Of a stretch of 64,000 bases of DNA, positions 35,801 through 47,048 are shown piece by piece (position 1 is the first letter of the stretch; each line of letters starts with the position of its first letter). The stretch comes from Stenopsyche tienmushanensis (lineage: Eukaryota; Arthropoda; Insecta; Trichoptera; Stenopsychidae), in assembly GCA_008973525.1 (NCBI GenBank), contig WACJ01000217.1:372001-436000 (forward strand), written 5' to 3'. The translations under genes were made by a program, and so were the position numbers. The notes below the pieces were generated by a model. The model worked only from the letters and a program-made list of their open reading frames with translations, had not been told where the DNA came from and ran no database searches.

Positions 35801-38800
35801 AGCATTCGAAAGCAATTAGTAGTTAACTTACACACTTCCTAAAAATATTGCAACTCCCATTTATTGCGAGTGCAGATGATTCATTATAATACAATATTTT
35901 GTAATTTTTTTTCTTTCAGTACTTTTGTTGCATCCATTTATAAATTATCAGAAATCAATGATAAATGATAATAATCAGAGATATGATGAAGAAAGTAAAC
36001 ATATTTTTGATACTGTTCAATATGAAAACCTATGGCAAAATGCTTCCATTGTATCCAAATATGTGGAAAATGATATTCAATTTATTGATACCTTTCCCTA
36101 GCTCATATCTTGTAGAATCAAGCTTTAATCCTGTTAATCATATTATGACCAAACAGAAAAACCACTTTTCCAATCGATGGCCTGCGGCGCTTAGATATGA
36201 CAGAAACATGAAGAAGCTAGCAAAGGTCCAGTGGCAAGGGGCGCTCCGAGTCACCACGGCATATAGAATAGTATCTAAAAATGCGGCACTCGTAATCACT
36301 GGAATTCCCCTGATACACCTTCAAGCAAAGAAGAGGGCCTTGGACTTTGAAGATCCCAAAAAACGTGCAGAGCACAAGCAGAAACTGAGAGAAGCCTGAC
36401 AACAGAGATGGGATCAGTCCAGCAAAGGAAGGTAGACCCACTGACTTAAACCGGTCATAAGCCAGTGGAGGTTCCGGAAACAAGGAGAGACGATCTTCTG
36501 TTTAACCCAAGTACTGACGGGCCACGGCTGCTTCAGAGCGTACTTGAAGCGGATTTGCAAGGAGACATCCACAGTGTAGCACCACTGTCAAGCGAAAGTT
36601 GACAACACTCAGCACACCATTGATAACTGAGTGAGGCTTGGACGCCCCAGAGAAATACGCTGAAACAAGCACTCGGGGTAGCTGAGCTCAAAATCGAAGA
36701 TATTTATAGATGAAAGTGATGACCACCAAAGAAAGCAGTGAGAGAGAGCGACGCAGAACGCAACTAGCTGTCTCCCTGAAGCAATATAATAAAGAATACC
36801 AAGGGAACAGAGAAGAACAAAGGAGGGGTTTAGTCAGTAAGAATCTGACACTACCCTGGAGCCGTCAACCTCCAGGGTGTCTTATGCATGATTCCAAGTA
36901 CTCATTTCAGTCATCTAAAGTTCTTTTTTCCTACCTTCCAAGGAAAGCTGTTCTCTTCCAAGGAAATGCTATTTGAGGAAAGCAAATAGTGACTTATTAA
37001 TCTCTTTTTGATAAGCTCACCAAAGCTTACTGATTAATATCGATGGACTTGGTGGTTTATAAATTTTTGACATGAATTTGCATCAAAAAATTCACAAGAC
37101 GAGAAGTCAAATCAGTCATAATAAAGTCAAATCAACAATAAGCGGCTGTGAAACCAATACACAGGTTCTTTGATAGAATCCACAAGGACTTAGAAGATAG
37201 AAAATATTGCTCGGCAGCATTCCTGGACGTAACTCAGGCTTTTGACAAAGTGTGGCATCCGGACTTGCTACATAAAATTGGAAAACAACTACCCACGAAT
37301 TACTTCTTCATACCCAAATCATAACTAACAAATAGAACATTCTACATCAAATATGAAGATGGAGCCACCACACGACTTGGTATAAAATCCGGCGTCCTTC
37401 AAGGCAGTGTATTTGGTCCGGTTCTATACCTTCTATATATCTGCCACTTTCGCCAACAACACAGCTCTTCTGACCTCACATAATACATCTCAACTACTCC
37501 AGCTTCATCTCAACAACATACAAAAATGGCTCAAGAAATGGCACATAAAGACCAATGAAAACAAATCTACCCATGTCACTTTCACCAACAGAAAAGAGAC
37601 ATGTCCTCCTGTCTCACTAAATGACTGTGCACTGCCACAAACAGACGAAGTCAAGTATTTCAGTATGCACTTGGATAGACGCACATCACTAACAAAAGAA
37701 AGCAACTCGAAATTAAAACGAGAATGCTATATTGGCTGATGGGCCGAAAATCGGAACTGTCCCTAGAAAATAAAACACTTATAAATACAAAACCATATTA
37801 AAACCTATTTGAACGTACGGAATACAGCTCTGGGGTACCGCATCGACCTTCAAAATTGACACTCGCCGACGCTTCGTGGTACATGACAAATAACATCATA
37901 CACAGGGAACTAAACATATCCACAGTGAAACGGGAGATTGAAAGCTACAGTCAAAAATATAAACAAAGACTAAGCACACACTCCAACCGCCTGGTCGAAG
38001 AGCTAACCAACCAACCTCCGGGACGCGTAGACTGAAAAGATATAAGGCCCATGAACTAGAAAAAAAGATTCAAATAAATGAACATATGGTCCTCGTTAAT
38101 GAATGAAGACCTACATGAGTCAGCAACATAAATGTCAAAATCCAACAACGTCTTTGGTAGCAAAATGGCGTTATAACGCATATCATACAAAGAAGGTTAA
38201 GTAGTCTGCGCTTCTATAATGCATTTATTAGGTCATAAATCGTCATCGTTTGCTCCGTCGCAAATTAATAAGCACAATTTGATTCGTTCTCAAATTTGCA
38301 GATAAGATTTTTAGCAATGCGTATCATAACAAAGACTTCTAAAATTAAACCGCATCCACCATCTTAACGTTGTTCTTATATGAAATTTAATTGATTCATG
38401 TATGAAATATTACACGGCATTTTTACAGAATTAAATAATTATACAGGGGCGAATGTGCATTTATTGTCCTTGAGAATTATTCACTGCGCTGTGATATTGA
38501 TATATTATAGGTATATCAATATCACAGCTACTTTCGCTGCTTTCAATTTTATGTAATAAAAATTACTACGGCTGATGGATAGAATACATTTATATGATTG
38601 ACGAGTGTCACAGATCAACGTGTAGTAATTGACGGTATAAAATGTATTTGGTGATTTAATTGTGCCGTTTCTTATAGAGCTTCTTTTAAACCGGCCAAGC
38701 CTACGAATATTGTAATGATTGAAACCGCATTTTATCTGAGAGATTTGCCTGTATATTACATGAAAATGCATTAGTCACACTTTCATTATGAGAAATTTTG

Positions 38801-39156
38801 GGTAGGGCTCTGATGCATTAAATGAGATCATGGTCGCTCTTATTGCTGTCGGGACCAAAAAATAATTTAATGCTTGGATATTTTAATTGAATTTAGTTAT
38901 GTAAGGGCGAATTTAATTGATGAAAGAATAAGATATTCGATTTAAAAAAAATCTGTCATTTTTAGGGAATTTATTTTAGGCTTCTAAATGTGTATGCATT
39001 TTATAGTAAGGGGGCGCTTACGTGTTTCATGGACTCGATGCGGCGGTTGATGGCGTGCGTCTCGGCGAGCAGCGAATCGGCGGCGGCCTCGCGCTCCTTG
39101 AGGCGGCCGGCGAGCCGCTTGGCGTCCAGGATGACCTGGTGCACGGACAGCGACAT
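32834..39156 (-). CDS. Fgop2: FGFR1OP2/SIKE family coiled-coil protein (STRIPAK component), 4 exons
   Basis: Join(32834..32956, 34146..34271, 34462..34701, 39022..39156) on the minus strand gives 207 aa, the length of vertebrate SIKE1. All introns are phase 0. Family landmarks in order: DAKRLAGRLKEREAAADSLL (about 11-30), YQEDIQALNEVASRQPHS (46-63), REMQQENQRLQIALDEHRKA then LEYIMSKYR (about 72-101), QADKINEMASVMHRAA (about 130-145) and NKGLREMLELSRKYG (166-180). Most of the protein is predicted coiled coil. Relatives bridge striatin-PP2A (STRIPAK) to kinase pathways; this is family knowledge. It lacks a stretch present in long FGFR1OP2 isoforms between MSKYR and the QADKI helix. The exon 3 donor (GTTTTT) is weak, but the junction gives exactly the conserved ENKGLRE. 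I chose the Met at 39156 because family similarity begins there; an in-frame Met at 39321 would add a 55-aa Gly/Ser/Arg-rich extension. The 4.3-kb intron 1 holds three TE remnants on the other strand. Confidence 0.93.
35965..36174 (+). pseudogene. hAT transposase C-terminal (dimerisation) fragment
   Basis: Seventy codons contain PLYPNMWKMIFNLLIPFPSS then YLVESSFNPVNHIMTKQKN, the hallmark IPF.TSYL.E..FS.V......K..N of the hAT C-terminal dimerisation domain. It lies antisense in intron 1 of the FGFR1OP2/SIKE gene and runs in frame into the R1-like piece that follows. An upstream AAIQEFQAFQIEF near 35585 may be the preceding hAT segment. Confidence 0.7.
36175..36895 (+). mobile_element. R1-like LINE, 3' part
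   Basis: Readable in order: LAKVQWQGALRVTTAYRIVS, GIPLIHLQAKKRA, QRWDQSSKGR, LTQVLTGHGCFRAYLKRI (stem of the C-terminal zinc-knuckle region, Cys motif broken) and MTTKESSERERRR. It ends with GGTTTAGTCAGTAAGAATC and a CCTGGAG/CTCCAGG stem, resembling the R1-like 3' end at 63.79 kb. Stops and frameshifts; inactive. Antisense to the host gene intron. Confidence 0.75.
37140..38045 (+). mobile_element. Jockey-clade LINE reverse transcriptase remnant
   Basis: Pieces in order: DLEDRKYCSAAFLDVTQAFD, KVWHPDLLHKIGKQLP, SGVLQGSVFGPVLYLLY, ATFANNTALLTSH, NIQKWLKKWHIKTNENKSTH, VTFTNRKETCPPVSLN, YWLMGRKSELSLENKTLI and EYSSGVPHR. The catalytic FADD box reads FANN, so both metal-binding aspartates are lost, and there are internal deletions and frameshifts. 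It lies in intron 1 of the FGFR1OP2/SIKE gene, opposite strand. Confidence 0.85.
38488..38528. repeat. Perfect 17-bp hairpin, 7-nt loop, in Fgop2 intron 1
   Basis: GCTGTGATATTGATATA (38488-38504) is the exact reverse complement of 38512-38528, separated by TTATAGG. It lies between the Jockey-like remnant and exon 1. It may be a small foldback, the tip of a MITE, or a structured RNA; no other copy was noticed. Confidence 0.6.
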
Positions 39157-39330
39157 GGGGGCGGCTAGCGCGCCCGCGCCCGCCACCCTATCGACCCCAT
39201 CCGTCAGCTGTTGGCGCTGCGCTGACACGCGCCACAAGTGCTCGCGAACCGACCCGACACCCGCCTCTCCGCCCGACAGCCCGCCGCGCGACGCTCGCGA
39301 ACTCCCGACCAGCACTCCCACTCATCGACC
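39010..39330 (-). promoter_or_regulatory. GC/CpG-rich first exon and 5' region of Fgop2
   Basis: This block of about 320 bp is dense in GCG, CGC and GCC, while both flanks (39330-40500 and 38100-39000) are strongly AT-rich. It covers exon 1 of the FGFR1OP2/SIKE gene and the sequence just upstream, where a promoter and 5' leader are expected. No TATA box or defined initiator was picked out. The other three genes do not start in such an island. Confidence 0.5.
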
Positions 39331-40037
39331 CTCAATATTTACACAAATCTCACCAAAAACATCCCTGTTCAACATATATAAAATAATAATGCGTAAAATT
39401 CCAGATTAAATGCAATCAAATACAACACGAGCGCGTGCAAAATTTCACTATAAATTTAATTTTAATTTAAAAAAAATATATTTACGCCTCATTAAAAAAT
39501 ATGAATACAGATTTAATCCATCAAAATAAATCTTATTACAAAAAATATATTAATTTAAATTTTAAAAAATTATAATGATTTATGAATATAAATTATATCC
39601 AATTTAAAATTAAAACACATACCAACATAATTGATGTAAATAGTTTATTTATTTAATATCGAAGCCAATTTTTAATAAAATATTTTTTTAATTATTAATA
39701 TTTATATTAAATTCATAAAAAATTATTATGCTATTTTAAGCAATATATTAAATTGAATTTCGTTAATTTCGATTAATTTGTCATACACAGTTACAATAAT
39801 ATTATTTATTAAGCAAAAACAATTTTATTCGCAATTATAAAGTACATGGTCATAATGCAGTTTGTTTGGAGTGATTTAAAAATAATTTCGATTGATTCGA
39901 TTGAAAAGCTTTGTTTGCATTTAATTTTAAATTTAAATTATTTGACGCTTTAAATAAATTGGATTTGCATTTAAATAATTTAAAAATCAACAAATGCACG
40001 TTATACATTATAAAAGCAATAATTTAACTAGTATTTA

Positions 40038-40074
40038 AGCAAATATTCGAACTGTAAAGGTTCGAATATTTGCT
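40038..40074. repeat. Perfect 15-bp hairpin between Fgop2 and the epoxide hydrolase gene
   Basis: AGCAAATATTCGAAC (40038-40052) pairs perfectly with 40060-40074 around a TGTAAAG loop. The surroundings (39330-40600) are extremely AT-rich and hold no coding signal. Confidence 0.6.
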
Positions 40075-40625
40075 AAAATATGTCAAAATGTATAGATGTC
40101 ATTAAATTTATAACTTCATCATCATCATCATTATTATGATGATCCATATTACTATTAATACATAAACTATTGCTTAAATAATCAATTTGAATGAGAAATA
40201 TTTAATTTTTCATATTGAATGTTTATTTTTCAGATTTGCTTTTCATTTTGATCTGGTTGGGGGAGGGGGGGTCGTTGTATTTGAATTTTGAGACAAAAAT
40301 ATATTTATTATTTTTTTTAATTTTATAATATACATTTATATAATTTTTTAAAAAACGAAATACCTACATCCTAAGAATTAATTTAAAATAATTTACAAAT
40401 ACTTAAATGGTAAAATTTATAAAATGCATCTATTTTTTTGTCCTGTTGAATAAATGCAAAAACAATATGAACATTTGAGATTTCTTCAAAAAAAAAAAAG
40501 CATCACAATTTCATCTACGCCTAAAATTAGATGTAAAATTAAAACTAATTTAGTGACTATTTACTCCGTAAGTAAAAATTATCAAAAATATCACAAATGA
40601 CATGATTATAATTTAGCATCCTGAT

Positions 40626-43600
40626 TCAGTACGTGGGCTGAAGGGGTTTATCTTCAAAAAAATGCCTCATTGCTTTGTTCACTTCCATCGGCCGGTCTTG
40701 TTGGACGAAATGGATTGCATCTTTGATTGTACAAGTCTGTAGATGGCTGACTTCTCGTTTGGCCATATCCAAGAAATCCATCTTCATATATACATCTTTC
40801 TCAGCAAAAATTAGTACACCCGGAGGGTGTTTCTCCAAGGGTTCTTTTTTTACATAGAGCTGACAACAATTTGCTCGGTAATAGTTGATGGCATGCTTTA
40901 AAGCGTCTATAAAAAAACAATTTAAAAGTTCAATTTTTTATTTAAATCCATCAATTGGATGAATCTTAACGCCGAACGTCGATTGAATGATTACCTGGTT
41001 TTGAAAAAGTATATTTGTACACTTCTAAATCTTCTTCTGTTATATTTTTATTTGGACTAGTAGCTTTTATAGCGTCAAACTTTGCAAAATCATCGAACTT
41101 CAGAGCAAATTCGGGCAAACACGGCATTTGGAAAAAGAAGCAATACCTAAAATTATATTAAAAGTATACTATTACGAATTAATTTCCATGTATAATCCAA
41201 CGATTAATTTATTAACTGGTTCCTGTATTCTCAAACGCGACCTAATGAACTATTAATTGATGTAAATCGACGTGACAAATGCCGTTTATTTGAATAATGC
41301 ATACATCTGTTATAAAACGGTATTCGATATTGTAAATTTTATATGATAACGATACAAAAAAATCAAATTATACTAAAAAAACTAAATACATAGCATATTA
41401 TAAGCATATTTAGAATGAACATAAGCTTACCATGATACCATAAGTTGTTTTATATCCGTAGCAATTAATTTTGCCCACGATCTATGATACGGACAATCCA
41501 AAACGACGTATTTTTCAATCATTTCCGGATAGAAATCCAAAAAATTCCACGTGATAAGGCCGCCCCAATCATGACCGACCATAATAAACTTGTCTCGTCC
41601 TATTCAAAATTTAAATACACATCAAATTCATGAAATAAATACACACACAATGAATTGACGTGGAAAATATTTACCTAGGGTGAGCACAAATTGCCGTATT
41701 TCATCGATCACGTTAACTATTTTATACGCGGATCGCTTCTGTAATTTATCCGATTCTCCGTATCCTCTCAGATCTATTGCCACGGTCCTTTATAAACAAA
41801 AAATGCACGCGTTATGATTTAAATTCATTTAGACGTGGCGATATTTTAAGGTTTATGCTCACCAATAGTCGCGGGAGAACTCTCTCAGTTGATGCCGCCA
41901 AGAATACCAAAACTCTGGAAATCCATGAACGAACAGTATCAACGGCTTGTTTCTATCTCCGTCTTCCACGTAGTGAATCCTCGCATCCTGCAAATTTAAT
42001 CGTGGAACGTTTGAGACTCGGTATCGATTCAAACGCATGCAAATCGTCGACGTATAACATTTGATATAGCGAATGCATCTTTAATGAACGATACCGATTT
42101 CAAATTTATTACATCCTGCTTAATTAAATATGATACTTTTTTAAATAGATGTGGTTATTAATTATTTATATTAATATAACATTTTTTTTTTTTTTATGTA
42201 TCTAATAAATCAAATTGGATATTTGGATGTGGATTTATTTAGTTGTTATAAATTTTCAAAATGTAGTGGTAAATATCAAAATTATAAATTTAAAAAAAAA
42301 AATCATAATATTTATTATTCTTTTTGAATAAATCATACCTTCAAATGATCGATGATGAATAGATCAAAATTGATTTTATATGGGCATTAATAAATATGAT
42401 GTAATTTATGAAGTTCATCTAATTCAACTTATCAATTTTTCGAAAAAAATGTGATTTGATCCAATTATAGACACGATAAGAATTTTTTTTTTGTTTTTAT
42501 CATCCCATAATGATATAATTTTGCTTAAAAAATATGCCTCTTTGGCCTTATTGATTGCTGCAATTTGACATTATTTTAAACATTGATAAGCCTATGAATA
42601 TTTCGACATTTTTATTTCCCCCCTTGTCATCAAAAGTAGTATTTTCATTGCAAATATCAAAAAGACGATCGATATTAAAATCGTGATGGAAGCAAAGACT
42701 CAGATCCAAAGATCGACAACATCTGCAGATCGATCCGATGAACATTGCCTGCAGAGCAAAAATAAATCTGCATCGCTGCAGAATTATTTATGGCGCGTTT
42801 TTTAAAATTATTTTTACGAGAGCGTTGTTAATTTTCGTCGGATTTATTCGGACGGACGATTGAATAGGATGATTTTGGCGTTTTTGTTTTGTATTCGAAT
42901 GTCTAAAATTATTCTCGCAGATTGCGTGAATTTTCAATGCAAAGTTTGACCAGTTTGCAGCGGTCATTTTTAAGTTGTTTAGTCTGGGGCGTCCAAAAAC
43001 AACTATGAAATATCATCATAACTATTCCAAAGCCATCATTGCAGCTGTCCAAATTATATAAAATCATTTTGTCGTCATCAATTTTTGGCAATTTGGAAAT
43101 TGCAGTCGCACAATAGAACATTCGTATGAACACTCCATAGCAAAAAATTGATGCGATGTATGTAAATTTTGTGCGTTTGTCTTATCGGATGTACATAATA
43201 AAATCGATGCGATGCAATTGTGATTAATGCATTTTTTTTTGCATATTTGCATTCAATCAGATCGATTGGATGATGCTCGTTAGGGGATGCGTTCGATTTA
43301 CGTGCACGAATGGATCTTTGTTTGAATTTAATGCAATTGTTTGACATAATCTTTCAATGTTTTTGTTTTGTCAGATGAGATTAGATTAGATGAGAGATTT
43401 CGAGCACAATTAAGACAATGGATCGAAATTACGAACCGCACAATTATCGATTCGAGCAGATTATGTCCGATTCTGTGAATATTGTCCAATGCACCGAATG
43501 CAATTCGGAACCAGTTTCTCATGAAATTTTGAAACATCCGACGAAATTATGCAAGCACAAAGTCAGACATAACAATTTAAAGATGTCACCAACGAGGTTA

Positions 43601-43905
43601 ATTTTTTTCTGTGGACCAAATTGTTCTGCTGAAGGCACGTCTGGTCTTGATTCAATTCGCAAATAGTCATCGGATCGAACGCCAAAAAATCGTTTGTCAC
43701 TTACTTTTAATTGAAGAAATCCGTGTTTGCCCCAGGATGGATCCACGAGGCACTGCGGTGGTTTCTCCCGATTTACAGCCCTCCACTTAACACGCCCGAT
43801 GTTCCTCAGGGTGTAGAACAACCACCATATCAAATAGCCGATGCTGCACAAAATCCCGAACGGATAAGTGAAACACTTGAATAAAAACAGGCTTATCGGA
43901 TTCAT
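40626..43905 (-). CDS. EPHX4: EPHX4-like epoxide hydrolase (alpha/beta-hydrolase, membrane-anchored), 6 exons
   Basis: Join(40626..40906, 40995..41146, 41431..41599, 41675..41787, 41863..41987, 43705..43905) on the minus strand gives 346 aa; all junctions are GT-AG and in phase. Residues 1-32 are a hydrophobic N-terminal anchor. The core has the oxyanion motif HGFPEFWYSWRHQLREF (88-104), DLRGYGESD (114-122), the nucleophile elbow GHDWGG with D157, the lid motif FFFQMPCLPE (206-215) and lid tyrosines in NYYRAN (261-266), the acid D291 in FAEKDVYM, and the base H319 in IHFVQQDRP. Such enzymes open epoxides through an aspartyl ester; the physiological substrate of EPHX4-type proteins is not established. 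HGFP rather than HGWP, the short length and the lack of an EHN domain separate it from juvenile hormone epoxide hydrolases. Intron 1 (1.7 kb) is long; the others are 75-284 bp. It appears intact. Confidence 0.94.
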
Positions 43906-44734
43906 TATGACCTAAATTTCATGAGTTTACGACATCCATTAAAAAAAAACTCGGAACACGTCTATATATCACACATCGGGTTAAGAGTTCACCGCAATCT
44001 TCGAATTTTTCGTGAGTGCTAAAAATGCATTCGGCCGGAATTTCGACTGTTATACGAATCGTCTACTGTTTTAAATGCCTGACGACTGATAAACAGACGT
44101 CATTTGTCAATAACAGTTTGAAATTGAATTGAATAACGAATTCACATGGGGTGATGTTGGTCGAGAGGAGTGCAATTGACAAGATCCAAGAGTCAAATAG
44201 CGGCTCAGCAGTAAAACGTCATATGCAGGGCTAACTACGCCCCGCCACCTGTTGCAGACATTTGCTAATCTCAGTATAGGTTTAAACCAGGGATCCTCAA
44301 CCTTTTTATTTTTGGACGACGTACAAATACGACCCAATAGGCCGTAACGCATCCATGAAGGCATAACCACTCCACAACTGAAATGCCCACGAACATGAAC
44401 ACGAATAATGATCTAAATATGCTAAAAACTATTAAAATAATTCATTCATAATATTTAAAATTTAAATACATTTATATACATATATTCCAGTACGAATTTA
44501 TAAATTTCCACATCAAATCCCGTAGGGAATAAATTTAAGATCGATAAACACCAAGCCATTTAAATTTTTTCGGCATCAAATTTACACAATTTTAAATGAT
44601 TTTATAAACGCTTTGTACGCATCAGAGTTTCGGCAAAATTTACAGCGCAAAAATGTTCAATTTATCCGATCAAATACGATTCAAATATAACCAGGAATTT
44701 TGCTGGACAAATTTATTAGTGATTGTTGCTTTCG

Positions 44735-45225
44735 CGATCATAGAAAATGCCTGAAAAAGCCATAAAATGGGACGGAGTTGCCATAAGATGCATATGTTCA
44801 ATCGGTCCGCTTTTCGGACTGCTGATGTGACAAATGAGCGCACATACAGAATGATCGCAAACTATTATTATAAAACGAAGTTTTTTAAATGTTTATTTTA
44901 TTTTATTATATATAGCAGCATAATTTAGTAAAATTCGGCGCGAGCCACTTATGTGAATTAGCTTCCGAAGGGGATTCCGTAATCGTACAGATCATAGAAG
45001 GCCCCGAATACGCATTTATCTCCGAAAATGCTGCAAAAATCCCTAAAAGAGGACACAAGATCTGTGTGTCCATCCGGTCCGTTTTTCGGACCGCTGACTT
45101 TACGAATGAGCGCCTCGTGATCGAAACATGTCTACAGAACTATTACAAACTCTCATTACAAAACGAAGCTGTTTAAATTTTACAATCGGTTGAAAATATT
45201 TTTGTCTTTATTTTATTACGGACTT
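44735..45225 (+). repeat. Two direct copies of a GGTCCG-hairpin repeat
   Basis: The two units (about 44735-44905 and 45005-45225) share the core GGTCCG-N5-CGGACC at 44804-44820 (one mismatch) and 45076-45092, then CTGA, ATGAGCGC, a TACAAAACGAAG-like block and a TTTATTTTATT block. Single relatives occur at about 10570-10760 (plus) and 56645-56725 (minus). Confidence 0.65.
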
Positions 45226-45229
45226 ATGC

Positions 45230-45665
45230 CTGCTGGGTCAGGGCGATAACGAAGAAAAGAGGGATTATAATTCTTGACCGGTTCGATGTTCTGCGTTTTG
45301 CGCCCCAAGACCAGTTACGCCCATGACGGGCGCCTATTTTGTCACGCCCTTATTACAGCCCTGGATTTGAAACTCGAAAAACTGCTGAAAAAGTGATGGG
45401 AATTATAAAAGGAATCATTTGAACACCCACCTTGCAGTCCAGATTTATCCCCATGCGACTACCATATGTTTTGGTACTAGGAGAGCAACGATTTCAAGAC
45501 GACGCTGCGGTCGAACAACACAATACAAACAACCGCCTTCTTTTTTCAGTTGCGGGATCAAGCAGCTTCCTATACGACGAAGAGAACTATGTAGAAAAAT
45601 AAGATACTCCATTTGTATAATGAATTTGTACAGCATAATTCCGGTTTACATTTGAATCGCCCTTT
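45230..45665 (+). mobile_element. Mariner C-terminal remnant
   Basis: In two frames: EHPPCSPDLSPCDYHMFW (third catalytic Asp retained in PCDYHMF), then QRFQDDAAVEQ and LYDEENYVEK. It ends in TTCCGGTTTACATTTGAATC, like the end of the mariner at 28.9-29.36 kb. No intact N-terminal half is visible. Confidence 0.75.
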
Positions 45666-45774
45666 TAAGGAAATTTAAGCGCATTTCCTCCCTTATAAAA
45701 TGAATGAATGAATGTTGCATATTTTGAATATGGTTTTATAAAACGTTATGCAGAACTTCGAACCGGAGCTGAAC

Positions 45775-46100
45775 CGAAAACCGATAACCGGTAAAATCGT
45801 TATGTTTGCCGGAACGATAATCCGGATAAGATCGGTTTTATCGGTACGGTATACGCCTCACACGAAAAAAAATATTATGTTTATATAATATATGGACTTC
45901 ATCATTCATATCTAGAATTTGATTAGTTTGTATTAATCCAAAAATACTATAATCTTCACTCTATGTTCATCCTGTTTATTGACCTCTTAAATCAACAAAT
46001 CAGATAATATTGTTATAAACCTTAAATCAAAAACCGTAACAGAATCGATATAAATGTTTGAAACTGAACGAAAACCGAAATCGAATACATAACGGTTCGA
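45775..46100 (+). repeat. Degenerate ACCGAAAACCG-type simple repeat
   Basis: Motifs such as GAACCGAAAACCGATAACCG, GGTAAAATCGTTATGTTTGC, AAAACCGTAACAGAATCGAT and ATAAATGTTTGAAACTGAAC recur. Shorter relatives lie at about 13320-13570, 15775-15835, 46570-46630 and 54115-54160. Confidence 0.5.
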
Positions 46101-46631
46101 AGCCTTGTCGTTATGAAAACATCATAATGAATTATGTTAGACTAAAAGCTTGAATATTTCTTCATTTAGCAATTTATATCGCCATTTCGAAGAAATTGCC
46201 ATATCTTCAACGTTTTTGCGAGAGTTGAGATAAAATGTAGATTGAGACTTCAAAAATAGATATCAAAATGATTTTTTTTAATTATTCGATTGGACCGAGA
46301 GCTTAAATTATAATAAAAAAATATTATTACATCGATTACGCGTAACATGTTGCAGATCCATGAACGCCTAATGTTTATTGGCATTTAAGTGCTTTCATGT
46401 CATCGATTATGTTCGATTGAATGCATAAAACAAAGATGTGTGATAGGGTATTAATTGCAGGGTGAAAATTCATCCCTTGTCTTACAAGCATTGTATGTAT
46501 CATCATATCATGAGGATGCAATGGTAAATTTATGCAATGTAACTAGGACTTATACAAATATCAACATTTTTCAAAACCGGTTTTCAGTTTTCGAACAAAA
46601 CCGGTTTGTACCGATTTTCGGTTTTAAGAAA

Positions 46632-46836
46632 TACACTCATCCCTTTTCATCAGAATATCTCATCCCATCAGAAAATTTTTGTGTTTGTGTTTTGTGGCAC
46701 GCGTCATACAAACGCGTATATTGCATCAGATTACTCCCATTTTTAGGACCAGACGTCTGTAACCCCCTCCAAGAAGTCTCGATTTACGCGTTTTCTCTCG
46801 GAACGTATCTACCGCGTAAATCAAGGGATGAGTGTA
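46632..46836. mobile_element. 205-bp pogo-like MITE, copy D
   Basis: TACACTCATCCCTT at the left (46632) is matched by AAGGGATGAGTGTA at the right end (46836). The interior CTCGATTTACGCG and CCGCGTAAATC follow the pogo-like pattern. Confidence 0.6.
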
Positions 46837-47048
46837 TATGAAATATAAAATTAAAATAACGGGTTTATCAAAAATATCCAATTTTATTTAATGTTAAAAG
46901 CATTATATCTCTTATTTATGAATGTGAGTACAAAAAAAGAGAGAACGAACACTTAAAAAGCTGATGATATTGAAATCTAATAAGATGTCTGTGAAGCTGA
47001 ATGTTAAAGAAAGGCTGAAGGCAAATAATTCCACAATATAAAAAAAAA

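Noticed and set aside
38990..39409. 139-codon plus-strand frame over the GC-rich block
   Set aside because: Antisense shadow of Fgop2 exon 1; GC-rich DNA has few stops.
41777..42064. 95-codon plus-strand frame
   Set aside because: Antisense to EPHX4 exons 2 and 3, whose minus-strand translation has the catalytic HGFPEF and DLRGYG motifs.
40626..43905. Juvenile hormone epoxide hydrolase
   Set aside because: No EHN domain, HGFP instead of HGWP, and 346 aa instead of about 460; the EPHX4-type fits better.
44280..44330. hAT-type terminal repeat (CAGGGATCCTCAACCTTTTT)
   Set aside because: The sequence looks like a hAT tip, but no matching opposite end or 8-bp duplication was found.
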